From the NCBI RefSeq assembly GCF_006175995.1, contig NZ_VDMB01000009.1, positions 1 through 64,000 of the forward strand: a DNA stretch of 64,000 bases. Direction: 5' to 3'. Source of the stretch: Desulfobotulus mexicanus (GTDB lineage Bacteria; Desulfobacterota; Desulfobacteria; Desulfobacterales; ASO4-4). Both the position numbers and the translations under genes were made by a program. The notes beneath the pieces were generated by a model. It was not told the origin of the DNA, did not search any database, and worked only from the letters and a program-made list of their open reading frames with translations. Positions 49,119 to 58,199 of the stretch are shown here, piece after piece (the first letter of the stretch is position 1; each line of letters starts with the position of its first letter).

Positions 49119-49144
49119 GGGCAACCACAGGGGGTTGCCCCTAC
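49119..49144 (-). repeat. REP-like hairpin headed by GTAG
   Basis: On the minus strand GTAG, GGGCAACC, 6-nt loop, GGTTGCCC; perfect stem. With the preceding hairpin it makes a tail-to-tail pair only 7 bp apart. Confidence 0.78.
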
Positions 49145-49277
49145 AGAAAACCCATTAATGTTTCACGGTTGACCGCTTGGAGTATAAACAACCACGATGT
49201 TCATCACTTTGTTTCAAAAATGACCGTGCAGAGTATAAGCTTGTATAAGCCATGGATTTTAAAGGAGTACGGGAAAC

Positions 49278-50576
49278 ATGAAAACGGATCAAAAAGACAG
49301 GGCTTCCGCCTTCTGGATGCCCTTCACCCCCATTGAAGCTGCAAAAAATCCTTTGCGTGTGGCCTCAGGTCAGGGAAGCTGGCTTGTCCTTGAAGATGGC
49401 AGCAGGCTTCTTGACGGTATTTCCAGCTGGTGGGTGAATCTGCACGGCCATGGAAAAAGGGAAATTGCCGAAGCCATTTATCATCAGGCTTTAACCCTTG
49501 AGCAGGTGATTCCAGCAGGACTCACCCATGGCCCTGCCGAAGCCCTGGCCCAAGGGGTATTGTCCCATCTGCCCGAATACCTCTGCCAGATGTTCTATTC
49601 CGATGACGGCTCCACCGCCGTGGAGGTGGCTTTGAAAATGGCGGTGCAGTACTGGTGGAATCAGGGAGAAACAGGGCGCACCCGTTTTCTTGCCTTTGAA
49701 GGGGCTTATCACGGGGATACCCTGGGTGCCATGAGTGTGGGCGACAGATCCAGCGGATTTTCCGATCCCTTCAGGCCCCTGATGTTTGATGTTACTTATC
49801 TTCCATGGCCTTCAACCTGGGATGATGATGAAGATGTGGAATTTAAAGAAGCCACAGCTCTGAAGGCACTGGATGAGGCCTTGGAAAACCATGGGGATAC
49901 CTTTGCCGGGCTTATTATGGAGCCTTTGATTCAGGGCGCAGGGGGCATGCGGTTTTGCAGGCCGGAGTTTCTTCAGGGTGTTCAGAATCGCATGAAGGCA
50001 GCGGGGCTTCTTGTAATCTATGATGAGGTGATGACAGGTTTTGGCCGGACGGGTGAATGGTTTGCCTGTGTGAAGGCAAAAACTTTTCCGGATATAGTAT
50101 GCCTTTCCAAGGGAATTACGGGTGGATTTCTGCCGCTTGGAGCAACGGTGACAACCCAAAAGGTTCAGGACGCATTTCTGGGAGACGATCCTTCACGAAC
50201 CTTCTGGCATGGCCATTCCTATACGGCCAATCCTCTGGCATGTGCAGCCGGTCTTGCCTCCCTGAAGCTAATGGAGGAAGAACCTTTCCGAAAATTTGAA
50301 AACTGGCACCGGGAGCTGGGAGAAGCTGTGAAAAATCATCCCCGTATCAGCCGGTTCCGGGTCATGGGCACCATTGCAGCCATGGAACTGATTTCCGATG
50401 GCAGTGGTGGGTATTTTGATGCTTCCGGGCCTTTGCTGCGTAAAGCTTTTCTGGATGCGGGGGTATTGCTGAGACCCCTTGGTAATGTGATTTATATTCT
50501 GCCGCCCTATTGCACGACAAGGGAAGAACTTGCCCTGATTTATGAAACCATTGCAGCCGTTGTGGATGGTTTGTAG
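49278..50576 (+). CDS. bioA: Adenosylmethionine-8-amino-7-oxononanoate aminotransferase BioA
   Basis: 432 residues, class III PLP aminotransferase. Converts KAPA to DAPA with SAM as amino donor. Motifs: DGISSWWVNLHGHG, the YSDDGSTAVEVALKMAVQYW segment, GAYHGDTLGAMSVGDRS, VIYDEVMTGFGRTG, the PLP lysine in VCLSKGITGGFLPLG, and the HGHSYTANPLACAAGLASL segment. AAAGGAG upstream. It is split from bioF-bioC-bioD by about 7.7 kb of accessory genes. Confidence 0.95.
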   Translation: MKTDQKDRASAFWMPFTPIEAAKNPLRVASGQGSWLVLEDGSRLLDGISSWWVNLHGHGKREIAEAIYHQALTLEQVIPAGLTHGPAEALAQGVLSHLPEYLCQMFYSDDGSTAVEVALKMAVQYWWNQGETGRTRFLAFEGAYHGDTLGAMSVGDRSSGFSDPFRPLMFDVTYLPWPSTWDDDEDVEFKEATALKALDEALENHGDTFAGLIMEPLIQGAGGMRFCRPEFLQGVQNRMKAAGLLVIYDEVMTGFGRTGEWFACVKAKTFPDIVCLSKGITGGFLPLGATVTTQKVQDAFLGDDPSRTFWHGHSYTANPLACAAGLASLKLMEEEPFRKFENWHRELGEAVKNHPRISRFRVMGTIAAMELISDGSGGYFDASGPLLRKAFLDAGVLLRPLGNVIYILPPYCTTREELALIYETIAAVVDGL

Positions 50577-50725
50577 TTTCGGTTTCATGGGGCAGGGAGT
50601 TCTGGATTTTTTTCGTATCTTTATTCTCTGGGAGACGGGCTTTTGCCTTAGCCTAACCATGGCCGAAGCCGGGAGTTTTGTGGCGACTCCAGATAAATAA
50701 TCCTGAAAAAAATGGAAATAACCTT

Positions 50726-52312
50726 ATGCGTAAAAAACTCAGTACTTCCGTTTATACTTTTCATACAATTATTAAAGAAAACGGGATGTATGTTGATAAG
50801 ACAGCTGATATTTTCCGCATGGTCAGCAAGATGGATGGTCAGTTTTTTCTGTCCCGGCCGAGAAGATTCGGCAAATCCCTGACCCTCTCCACGCTGGAAT
50901 CCGTGTTCCTGGGGAAAAAGGAGCTGTTCAAAGGACTGTACATTTTTGATCAGCCCTATGACTGGAAAGTCTATCCCGTTATCCGGCTGGTCATGAACAA
51001 GGTGAGTGCTTCTTCCTGTGCGGAGTTTGAGGAAAATCTGGCCATGGAGCTGGACTGGCTGGCAGAAAAAGAAGGACTCCGTCTCAGGGCTGAACGCCCT
51101 GCTGCAAAATTCAGGGAACTCATTCAGATTTTAAGTGCTGGCTCTGATAAAGTGGTTATCCTCATTGACGAGTACGACAAGCCCATCCTCGACAATATTC
51201 TGGATAAGGCTGAAGTGCTGAAGATTCGTACCCTCCTGAAACAGTTTTACGGCATGATCAAGGCTATGGAGGATCACATCCGATTTTCCTTCATCACTGG
51301 CGTGAGCAAGTTCACCCATGTCTCTATTTTTTCGGATCTGAACCACCTCGATGACATCACCATGATGCCGGAGTATGCTACCCTCTGCGGTTTTACCCAG
51401 GAAGAGTGCGAAGGGTATTTTGCAGAATGGATTGATGAAAATGCCGTAAAAAACGGCATGGGCAGAAAAGATTATCTGGAAAAACTGAGAAAAACCTATA
51501 ACGGCCTGCGTTTCAGTGAAAAGCCCGTGTCCGTCTATAATCCAGTTTCCTTTATCAAGGCCATGGATCAGGGTAATTTCAGGCATCATTGGTTTGAGAC
51601 CGGAACTCCCACCTTTCTTTTGAAACTTCTCAAAGAAGAAGAAGAAAAGACAGAAGGCGCAAAAAAGCCTGCCCCTGGTGTGAAGGATCTGGACGGTATG
51701 AGGCTCATGGCCGATTCCTTTTCAAGCTATGAAATAGAATGTCTGAAGGTGGAGCCTCTTCTGTTTCAGACCGGGTACCTCACCATTCTGGATTATGATC
51801 CGGAAAGTGAGCTTTTTACCCTTGGCTATCCCAATGATGAGGTGCGTTTTGCCTTTGTCAAAAAACTCTCCGGGTATTTCACGCCCGTACCGGAAGCCCA
51901 GGTGCCGAGCCTTCTGGATCAACTGATTCAGGCATTGAAGGCCCATGACCTTGAAGAGGTTTTTGAGATCCTGAATGTCTTCTATGCGCAGGTGGATTAC
52001 AGCATCCGGCTGAAACATGAAAAATATTATCAGACCATTTTTTACATTCTTTTCACCTTACTTGGCTATCGCATCCGTGTGGAGGAAAACAGCAACAAGG
52101 GCCGCATGGATGCAGTGGTGGAAACCAAAGACCGCATCTACATTTTTGAGTTCAAGCTGAACATGGATGCCGAAGCCGCCATGAAGCAGATAAAAGACAG
52201 GGAATATTTCCAAAAATATCTGAGAACTTCCAAGGCCCTTACCCTTGTTGGCGTGGCTTTTAACTCTGATACGGGCGAGATTGGGGAGTGGAAGGTGGAA
52301 GACAGGCAGTGA
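50726..52312 (+). CDS. AAA-ATPase-like / PD-(D/E)XK nuclease family protein (DUF1703)
   Basis: 528 residues. N-terminal AAA-ATPase-like domain: STSVYTFHTIIKENGMYVDKT, RPRRFGKSLTLSTLESVF as P-loop, and VILIDEYDKPILD as Walker B. C-terminal PD-(D/E)XK nuclease-like domain: GRMDAVVETKDRIYIFEFKL gives the D...ExK pattern. A family that is often multi-copy in anaerobes, with unproven function, perhaps a selfish or defence-related gene. ATG 50726 starts the conserved domain; the ribosome site is weak. Confidence 0.87.
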   Translation: MRKKLSTSVYTFHTIIKENGMYVDKTADIFRMVSKMDGQFFLSRPRRFGKSLTLSTLESVFLGKKELFKGLYIFDQPYDWKVYPVIRLVMNKVSASSCAEFEENLAMELDWLAEKEGLRLRAERPAAKFRELIQILSAGSDKVVILIDEYDKPILDNILDKAEVLKIRTLLKQFYGMIKAMEDHIRFSFITGVSKFTHVSIFSDLNHLDDITMMPEYATLCGFTQEECEGYFAEWIDENAVKNGMGRKDYLEKLRKTYNGLRFSEKPVSVYNPVSFIKAMDQGNFRHHWFETGTPTFLLKLLKEEEEKTEGAKKPAPGVKDLDGMRLMADSFSSYEIECLKVEPLLFQTGYLTILDYDPESELFTLGYPNDEVRFAFVKKLSGYFTPVPEAQVPSLLDQLIQALKAHDLEEVFEILNVFYAQVDYSIRLKHEKYYQTIFYILFTLLGYRIRVEENSNKGRMDAVVETKDRIYIFEFKLNMDAEAAMKQIKDREYFQKYLRTSKALTLVGVAFNSDTGEIGEWKVEDRQ

Positions 52313-52530
52313 ATATTTCCATTGAACCAATGGTGCCGGGGTCCATTTTTTTCTTTTTTCACAATCCTTTCCTCCGTGTCTTTGCCCTTTACGGCAGCAC
52401 GGAGGATTTTTTATAAGGCCCTTGGAAAAAGCCGGATATCAATCTCTTTTAAAAAAAGCAGGATGAGAGTGCCTTGCGGGTTTCGGGTCTTTGGGGTAAA
52501 AGGGTTTTTTAACGCAGGAGGAGGCGTGAT

Positions 52531-53262
52531 ATGGAAAAAGATAAAGCAGTTGCTTTGGTTACAGGTGCAGGAAAGGGTATAGGGAAGGCCGTTGCCCGGA
52601 TGCTGGGGGAAAAGGGTTTTTTTGTCTGTCTTGCTTACAGATCAAGCCGCACCGGTGCAGAAGAGGCCCTTGAAGACATACGCAGTCAGGGGGGAGACGG
52701 TGAGCTGGTGCAGCTTGATGTCACAGATTCTGCTGCCTGTGAGAATACCATGGATGCCCTGATCAAGGAAAAGGGACGTCTGGATGTGCTGGTTAACAAT
52801 GCGGGTATGCGTAAGGACGGTCTGATGGTGCGCATGAAAAACGAGGCCTGGGAAGAGGTGATGCGTACCAATCTGGACAGCTTTTTTTATCTTACACGCC
52901 CCGTTTCAAGGCAGATGCTTCGCCAGCGTTATGGCCGGATAATTTCCATAGGCTCAACTTCAGGTCAGGCCGGAGTTGCAGGTCAGGTGAATTATTCGGC
53001 TTCCAAGGCCGGACTGATGGGAGCCAGCAAGGCCCTCGCCCGGGAGCTTGCCAGCCGGAATATCACGGTGAATGTGGTGGCTCCGGGTTTCATTTCTACG
53101 GATATGACCGAAGATCTGGATATGGAAGCCCTTGCAAAGGAAATTCCCGCAGGCCGTCCCGGCAGGGTAGAGGAAGTGGCTTCTCTGGTGACATTTCTTG
53201 CATCTCCGGAGGCTTCCTATATAACGGGTCAGGTGATTGGTGTGAATGGTGGGCTGTACTGA
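52531..53262 (+). CDS. fabG: 3-oxoacyl-[ACP] reductase-like short-chain dehydrogenase FabG
   Basis: 243 residues, classical SDR. NADP-binding TGAGKGIGKAVA at 11-22, NNAG motif at 89-92, catalytic Ser (SIGSTSGQAG) and Tyr-x3-Lys (NYSASKAG). AGGAGGAGG upstream. FabG reduces 3-oxoacyl-ACP in fatty acid synthesis; the rest of the fab genes are not in this window, so a specialised SDR role is possible. It heads the run fabG-trm112-yicC-remA-gmk-rlmB. Confidence 0.83.
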   Translation: MEKDKAVALVTGAGKGIGKAVARMLGEKGFFVCLAYRSSRTGAEEALEDIRSQGGDGELVQLDVTDSAACENTMDALIKEKGRLDVLVNNAGMRKDGLMVRMKNEAWEEVMRTNLDSFFYLTRPVSRQMLRQRYGRIISIGSTSGQAGVAGQVNYSASKAGLMGASKALARELASRNITVNVVAPGFISTDMTEDLDMEALAKEIPAGRPGRVEEVASLVTFLASPEASYITGQVIGVNGGLY

Positions 53263-53294
53263 AGAATATGTGTTTTATCTGAAAGGTGAAAAAA

Positions 53295-53480
53295 ATGGGA
53301 TTGAACCCTGAATTGCTGGAAGTGCTGGCCTGTCCCCGTTGCCGGGGTGAAGTGCTGGAAAATGAACAGGCTCAGGAGCTTGTGTGTGGGGCCTGTGCCG
53401 TAGCCTATGAAATCCGTGACGGTATTCCCGTGATGCTTCCCGATGCTGCCCGCAGCCTTGCTACTGAAAGCGGGGCCTGA
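53295..53480 (+). CDS. Trm112-family small zinc-binding protein
   Basis: 61 residues. ELLEVLACPRCRGEVL and LVCGACAVAYEIRDGIPVMLPDAAR are the standard bacterial Trm112 motifs, with CPRC and CGAC as zinc ligands. In eukaryotes Trm112 activates methyltransferases; the bacterial role is less certain. ATG 53295 lies 8 nt after AAGG; a GTG at 53286 is also in frame. The stop touches the next start. Confidence 0.85.
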   Translation: MGLNPELLEVLACPRCRGEVLENEQAQELVCGACAVAYEIRDGIPVMLPDAARSLATESGA

Positions 53481-54368
53481 ATGATTAAAAGCATGACAGC
53501 CTATGCCAGAGCTTCCCGCAGCGAAGGGGAAGTGACGGCGGATGTGGAAATCCGTACATACAACAGCAGGCATCTGGATCCCCTTGTGCGGGTTCCTTCC
53601 GGTATGAACGGTCTGGAAGAACGCATCAAAAGCATCCTTGCCACATCCCTTGCAAGGGGTCGTGTGGAGCTGAGACTTCAGATAACAAACCTGCAGCAGG
53701 ATATGGATGCCTTTGAAGTTGATATGGCAAGGGCCGCATCCTGCAAAACCGCCCTTGAAAGCCTGGGGCGTACCCTGAATATTCCCGGAGAAGTAACACT
53801 GGATCTTTTAATGCAGTCCGGTTCAGGTATTCTGAAGGCTGCTGAAAAAACAACGGATCTGGAAAGTATTTTCCCCGTGGTGGAAGCTGCTGTAAAAGAA
53901 GCACTGGTTTCCATTGATACCATGCGTTCTACGGAAGGTCGTTATCTGGCAGAAGATTTCCGGCGTCGGCTGGACTGGATTGAGGAAGAAGTGAATGCCA
54001 TTGAAAAGGCTTCCGAAGATCTGGTGCCCTTGTACCGTAACCGTCTGATGGAAAGGGTAAGCCTGCTGCTGCAGGATGCGGGGCTTGAAGTTGATTCCGG
54101 TCGTTTGCTTCAGGAAGTTGCCATATTAGCAGATCGCAGTGATATTTCCGAAGAAGTCGTGCGTGCCAGAAGCCATATTGCCCATTTCCGGGAAATCATG
54201 GATAGTCCTGAGCCGGGTGGCCGCAAACTGAATTTTCTGCTGCAGGAATTCAACAGAGAATTCAATACCATGGGTTCCAAGGCAGGAGACAGCCGTGTGG
54301 CACACAGGGTTGTGGCTGTGAAGGCGGAGCTGGAGAAACTTCGGGAGCAGGTACAAAATATAGAATAG
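53481..54368 (+). CDS. yicC: YicC family endoribonuclease
   Basis: 295 residues. [39 protein letters not shown] is the YicC_N signature, and the C-terminal DUF1732 ends [50 protein letters not shown]. YicC proteins are RNA-cleaving enzymes implicated in sRNA turnover. The yicC-remA-gmk neighbourhood is conserved across many bacteria. Starts right at the trm112 stop. Confidence 0.93.
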   Translation: MIKSMTAYARASRSEGEVTADVEIRTYNSRHLDPLVRVPSGMNGLEERIKSILATSLARGRVELRLQITNLQQDMDAFEVDMARAASCKTALESLGRTLNIPGEVTLDLLMQSGSGILKAAEKTTDLESIFPVVEAAVKEALVSIDTMRSTEGRYLAEDFRRRLDWIEEEVNAIEKASEDLVPLYRNRLMERVSLLLQDAGLEVDSGRLLQEVAILADRSDISEEVVRARSHIAHFREIMDSPEPGGRKLNFLLQEFNREFNTMGSKAGDSRVAHRVVAVKAELEKLREQVQNIE

Positions 54369-54388
54369 TTCTTGAGGAAAGGCAGGTC

Positions 54389-54688
54389 ATGGCAAATTCC
54401 CCAAAGGTCGGCAGGCATAAGTCGGAACAAAGCCTTCTGAGTATTGGTTTTGGCAGCAGTGTGGTGGCGGACCGGGTTGTGGCCATTGTTTCTCCCAATT
54501 CTGCACCCATGAAACGATTGAAGGACGAAGCCAGGGAAGACAAAAAGCTGGTGGATGCCACCCATGGCAGAAGAACCCGGTCCATTATAATTATGGACTC
54601 CAACCATGTGGTGCTTTCCGCCATTCAGTCGGAAACCATCTCCCAGCGCTATTCTGCGCTGAAAGAGAATGAGGATGATGCAAACTGA
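54389..54688 (+). CDS. DUF370 / RemA-like regulatory protein
   Basis: 99 residues. [70 protein letters not shown] is the DUF370 signature. In Bacillus RemA is a DNA-binding activator of matrix genes; here, as in many anaerobes, it sits immediately before gmk. It overlaps the gmk start by 20 bp. Confidence 0.9.
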   Translation: MANSPKVGRHKSEQSLLSIGFGSSVVADRVVAIVSPNSAPMKRLKDEAREDKKLVDATHGRRTRSIIIMDSNHVVLSAIQSETISQRYSALKENEDDAN

Positions 54689-55301
54689 AGAAAAAAAATC
54701 CGGTGAAACCGGCAGAAGGGGACGGCTTTTTGAGATTTCTGCGCCTTCAGGAACCGGCAAAACCACCCTCTGTGAAGCCTTGAAAAATCGTTTTCCAGAA
54801 CTCTGCTATTCCGTATCCTACACCACCCGTGCTCCCAGGGCCGGAGAAGTGGAAGGTAAGGATTATCATTTCATTTCCGTGGATGAGTTCAGGAAAGGCA
54901 TAGAAGAGAACCGCTGGGTGGAATGGGCTGAGGTTTACGGAAATTATTACGGTACATCTGCCTTTACCATGGAAGAGATACTGGCTTCGGGCCGGGATCT
55001 TCTTCTGGAAATAGATGTGCAGGGAATGCGGCAGATCGTAGAGCGTTTTCCTGAAACCGTGACCATATTCATCCTGCCGCCTTCCATGGATGCCCTCAGG
55101 GAGAGGCTTGTAAGCCGGGGGACCGATAAGCCCGAGGCCATGGAACGGCGTATGGCTGATGCTACCAGAGAAATGGCCTGCAGAGGTGATTATCGTTACC
55201 GCATTGTGAATGATGATCTCGAAAGGGCAAAAAAAGCCCTGATTTTTATTGTGGAAGCCTGCATGAAGGGTGAAGACCCGGAACAAACGGATTATAAGTG
55301 A
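54669..55301 (+). CDS. gmk: Guanylate kinase
   Basis: 210 residues. Phosphorylates GMP to GDP. P-loop [43 protein letters not shown] and [13 protein letters not shown] are the guanylate-kinase motifs. The first 17 residues are extra and polar; in-frame start codons downstream are possible (MMQTEEKK at 54675). Works after GuaB and GuaA. Confidence 0.95.
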   Translation: MRMMQTEEKKSGETGRRGRLFEISAPSGTGKTTLCEALKNRFPELCYSVSYTTRAPRAGEVEGKDYHFISVDEFRKGIEENRWVEWAEVYGNYYGTSAFTMEEILASGRDLLLEIDVQGMRQIVERFPETVTIFILPPSMDALRERLVSRGTDKPEAMERRMADATREMACRGDYRYRIVNDDLERAKKALIFIVEACMKGEDPEQTDYK

Positions 55302-56077
55302 ATAATAAAATAAATACCAGTAAAGCAGGCAAACGGGGCCAGAATCCAGTCAAAAAAGCAACCCATGAAGATCTTTTTGGCATTCATCCCGTGACAGAGG
55401 CCCTAAGGGCCAACAGGCGCTCCTTTCATACCCTGTATCTTTCGGATCCTGAAAATACAAGATTCAGTGAAATCATAAGCCTTGCTGCGCTTTGTGGCCT
55501 GAGCCCCACGGGCTGCACACCGGCACAGCTTACAGCCATGGTTCCCGGTGGCGTGCATCAGGGTGTTGTGCTTAAGGCTTCTCCTTTTGTGTTCAGGGAT
55601 ATGGCCAGCTTTTCGGATACCATCCATCCCCCACTGGTGGTGGTGGCGGACGGTGTGGAGGATCCGGGCAATCTCGGAGCCATTGCTAGAACGGCTCTTT
55701 GTCTTGGGGCCAGTGGTCTTGTGATTCCAAAGGATCGCTCCGCAGGGCCGACTCCTGCTGCCATCAAGGCTTCGGCTGGAGCTTTAGAACATCTTCCACT
55801 GCTACAGGTGGTTAATATTTCAAGATTTCTGGAAGAGTCAAAGGAGAAGGGCTTTTGGGTAGCGGGTCTTGATGCCGATGGCACTCCTTTGCATCAGGCA
55901 AGGCTTGACGGACCTATGGTTTTAGTGGTGGGTGGTGAAGACCGGGGCGTGCGTCCTCTGGTCCGCAGACATTGTGATATCATGGTGGCCATTCCCCAGA
56001 GCGGGCCGGTGAGTTCCCTCAACGCATCTGTTGCGGCTGCCCTGGCCATATACGAAATCAGGCGGAATCATTTTTAA
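55298..56077 (+). CDS. rlmB: 23S rRNA (guanosine-2'-O)-methyltransferase RlmB (TrmH/SpoU family)
   Basis: 259 residues. SpoU methyltransferase: N-terminal substrate-binding part DLFGIHPVTEALRANRRSFHTLYL, then motif 1 VADGVEDPGNLGAIARTALCLGASGL, motif 2 MVLVVGGEDRGVRPLV, and motif 3 IPQSGPVSSLNASVAAALAIYEI. GTG start overlapping the gmk TGA by 4 bp is the best reading. Methylates G2251 of 23S rRNA by family knowledge. Confidence 0.92.
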   Translation: MNNKINTSKAGKRGQNPVKKATHEDLFGIHPVTEALRANRRSFHTLYLSDPENTRFSEIISLAALCGLSPTGCTPAQLTAMVPGGVHQGVVLKASPFVFRDMASFSDTIHPPLVVVADGVEDPGNLGAIARTALCLGASGLVIPKDRSAGPTPAAIKASAGALEHLPLLQVVNISRFLEESKEKGFWVAGLDADGTPLHQARLDGPMVLVVGGEDRGVRPLVRRHCDIMVAIPQSGPVSSLNASVAAALAIYEIRRNHF

Positions 56078-56090
56078 AGTTTTTAACGAC

Positions 56091-56150
56091 CTTAACGACA
56101 ACACCCACGACCAGCTCCAACGCCATAAATGAAAAGACAGGGCAGGCACA
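56091..56150 (+). repeat. Dispersed repeat, copy 2 (partner at 9290-9350)
   Basis: Shares cttaacgacaa, acgacc, gccataaa and ggcaggcaca in order with the copy between nifK and nifE. Located just upstream of guaA. Confidence 0.75.
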
Positions 56151-56190
56151 GGAGACGAAAAGGATAAGATCCCGGAGGATTTTTTTTAAA

Positions 56191-57459
56191 ATGGCAGATA
56201 AACATGATTGCGTTGTGATACTGGATTTCGGGGCCATCAATGCCCAGATGCTTGCCAAGGCTGTGCGTCAGCTCAACATTTATTGCGAGGTGCTGCCCTA
56301 TACCGCAACGGCAGACCGCATTCTGGCACTTCAGCCTAAAGCCCTGATTCTCCAGCGGGGAGAGGCCTGTGGAGAGCGCACCCTTGGACGGGAGCTTCCC
56401 CCTGAAACCGCAGCACTGAATCTTCCGGTGCTGGATATGAAAACCTCTCCCTGGGAAGAGGCAGACCTGAAGGCATTTCTCGTAAAAGAGTGCAAAATGG
56501 GTCAGGACTGGACCACGGAAGCCTTTATTGAAGAAACCGTAGCAGATTTAAAAGACCTTATTCAGGATAAAAAGGTTCTTCTGGCCATGTCCGGCGGTGT
56601 GGATTCTTCAGTATGCGCAGCCCTGCTTCACCGTGCCGTGGGCAGTCAGCTGACCTGTGTATTTGTGGATCATGGATGCATGCGAAAGGATGAACCCCGG
56701 CAGATCGAAGAAGTCTTCAGCGGGCAGTTCGGCATGAATCTTGTTTCCGTGAATGCGGAAGATCGCTTTCTTGAAAAGCTTAAGGGCATTACAGATCCTG
56801 AGATAAAGAGAAAAATCATAGGCGAGGAATTCATCCGCGTTTTTGAGGAGGAGGCCCGCAAGCTGGGTGAGCTGGACTACTTTGTTCAGGGCACCATCTA
56901 TCCGGACATCATTGAAAGCGGCTGGGATGGCGGCAAGTCCGTCAAAGCCCATCATAATGTTGGTGGACTTCCTGAGCGCATTGATTTTAAAGGAATCCTT
57001 GAGCCGGTTAAATACCTTTTCAAAGATGAAGTCCGCAAGGTAGGGGAGGCCATGGGCATTCCGCCTGTGATTACAAGGCGTCAGCCCTTTCCCGGTCCAG
57101 GCCTTGCCGTGCGCTGCCTTGGTGAACTGACCCGTGAGAAACTGCAAATTCTGAGGGAAGCAGATGCCATTTTCCGGGCTGCCATGGATGAAAAAGGCTA
57201 TGGGGATCAGGCCAGTCAGTTCTTTGCCGTACTCACCAATGTGCAGTCCGTGGGTGTAACCGATGATGAGCGGACCTACGGCTATGTGATTGCCCTGCGC
57301 GCGGTTCTGACCACAGATTTTATGACGGCAGGGGTTGTGGATCTGCCCATTTCCTTCCTTACGGAAGTGGCTGCGAAAATCGCTGTACAGGTTCAGGGTG
57401 TCAACCGAGTGGTTTACGATATCACCAGCAAGCCACCGGCAACCATTGAGTGGGAATAA
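56191..57459 (+). CDS. guaA: GMP synthase with truncated, non-catalytic glutaminase domain
   Basis: 422 residues against about 510-525 for ordinary GuaA. The ATP-pyrophosphatase half is complete: PP-loop LLAMSGGVDSSV (131-142), VFVDHGCMRKDE, VQGTIYPDIIESG, KAHHNVGGLPE, and the dimerisation end RVVYDITSKPPATIEWE. The N-terminal GATase part is only about 105 residues: it keeps the first strands (VVILDFGAINAQMLAKAVRQL) and the exit linker (GQDWTTEAFIEE), but the catalytic Cys nucleophile motif (GxCxG) and the His/Glu pair are absent. It likely uses free ammonia or a separate glutaminase subunit. Confidence 0.9.
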   Translation: MADKHDCVVILDFGAINAQMLAKAVRQLNIYCEVLPYTATADRILALQPKALILQRGEACGERTLGRELPPETAALNLPVLDMKTSPWEEADLKAFLVKECKMGQDWTTEAFIEETVADLKDLIQDKKVLLAMSGGVDSSVCAALLHRAVGSQLTCVFVDHGCMRKDEPRQIEEVFSGQFGMNLVSVNAEDRFLEKLKGITDPEIKRKIIGEEFIRVFEEEARKLGELDYFVQGTIYPDIIESGWDGGKSVKAHHNVGGLPERIDFKGILEPVKYLFKDEVRKVGEAMGIPPVITRRQPFPGPGLAVRCLGELTREKLQILREADAIFRAAMDEKGYGDQASQFFAVLTNVQSVGVTDDERTYGYVIALRAVLTTDFMTAGVVDLPISFLTEVAAKIAVQVQGVNRVVYDITSKPPATIEWE

Positions 57460-57497
57460 AATCAGATTATTCAGTATAACCGACCTTTCCTCCGGTC

Positions 57498-57588
57498 GGT
57501 GTCTGAGCTTCTCGAAGGCTGGTGACTGAGCTTCTCGAAGGTCGGTTTCTGAGGCTCTCGAAGGCTGGTGGCTGAGGCTCTCGAAGCC
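57498..57588. repeat. Four tandem 22-bp repeats after guaA
   Basis: Four consecutive units of the form ggtggctgaggctctcgaagcc, the reverse complement of the copies near nifB and nifD. They end in gcccctac, the edge of a degenerate REP. Confidence 0.85.
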
Positions 57589-57620
57589 GCCCCTACGAAA
57601 CCTTTTCACGATCTTGTGCT

Positions 57621-57645
57621 ACAGGGGCACCCTTTACGGGTGCCC
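57621..57645 (+). repeat. REP-like hairpin (head ACAG)
   Basis: GGGCACCC, loop TTTAC, GGGTGCCC, identical in stem and loop to the hairpin at 13903-13927, but preceded by ACAG in place of GTAG. Confidence 0.72.
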
Positions 57646-57684
57646 TTAAACAGTTCCCGGACCTGCCACGGCAATATTAAGCCA

Positions 57685-58113
57685 TCAGTCCTGAATTACC
57701 GTGACGGGGGTATCCGCTGTTCCTGCATAAAAAACAATAATATGGGCCGGACTGTCTCCCACGCTTTCCCCCCAGTGCCAGGTATTGACCACTTCCACAA
57801 TGGCTTCTCCTGCATGAAGATCCAGCACCTGCCCGTCTTCCGTATGCACCCTGAGCTGACCGGACAGCAGGACACCGGCATTTATGACAGGATGCTTGTG
57901 TACAGCCAGTTTCTGACCCGCAGGAATTTTAATGCTGAGGATGCGGATTTCCGGCTGACCATCCGGATAGGCAGGCAGCAGGGCACCATCCCAGCTTTTT
58001 TCGGTTTTGGCCAGTTCCTTGACCACAACGCCAGCCTCTTTGGAGAAAGCGGTGCTGCTTAGGGCAAGGAGAAAGAAACCTGCCAGAATAAGGGATGTGA
58101 AACGTGTTCTCAT
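57685..58113 (-). CDS. Exported cupin-domain protein
   Basis: 142 residues with a signal peptide (MRTRFTSLILAGFFLLALSSTAFS). The rest is a small beta-barrel cupin: IPAGQKLAVHKHPVINAGVLLSGQLRVHTEDGQVLDLHAGEAIVEVVNTWHWGES, with histidines that could bind a metal. Periplasmic; substrate unknown. Divergent from the second cupin gene across about 86 bp. Confidence 0.82.
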   Translation of the reverse strand: MRTRFTSLILAGFFLLALSSTAFSKEAGVVVKELAKTEKSWDGALLPAYPDGQPEIRILSIKIPAGQKLAVHKHPVINAGVLLSGQLRVHTEDGQVLDLHAGEAIVEVVNTWHWGESVGDSPAHIIVFYAGTADTPVTVIQD

Positions 58114-58199
58114 GGGTCTGATTTCCTTTTCAGTGTTGGAAGAAAAAATTGGTAGAAGATCTGCGCTGCGGTGATCTGTATCACAGAATAAAGGATTTT

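Larger units (their letters stand above)
49032..49237. repeat. Three copies of a TGACC-N6-GAGTATA motif around a REP pair
   Basis: TGACCATGCGGAGTATAG (minus strand, 49034-49053), TGACCGCTTGGAGTATAA (plus, about 49170) and TGACCGTGCAGAGTATAA (plus, about 49220) enclose two inverted REP hairpins. The first and second copies are inverted relative to each other. All lie in the 261-bp spacer before bioA. Confidence 0.6.
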
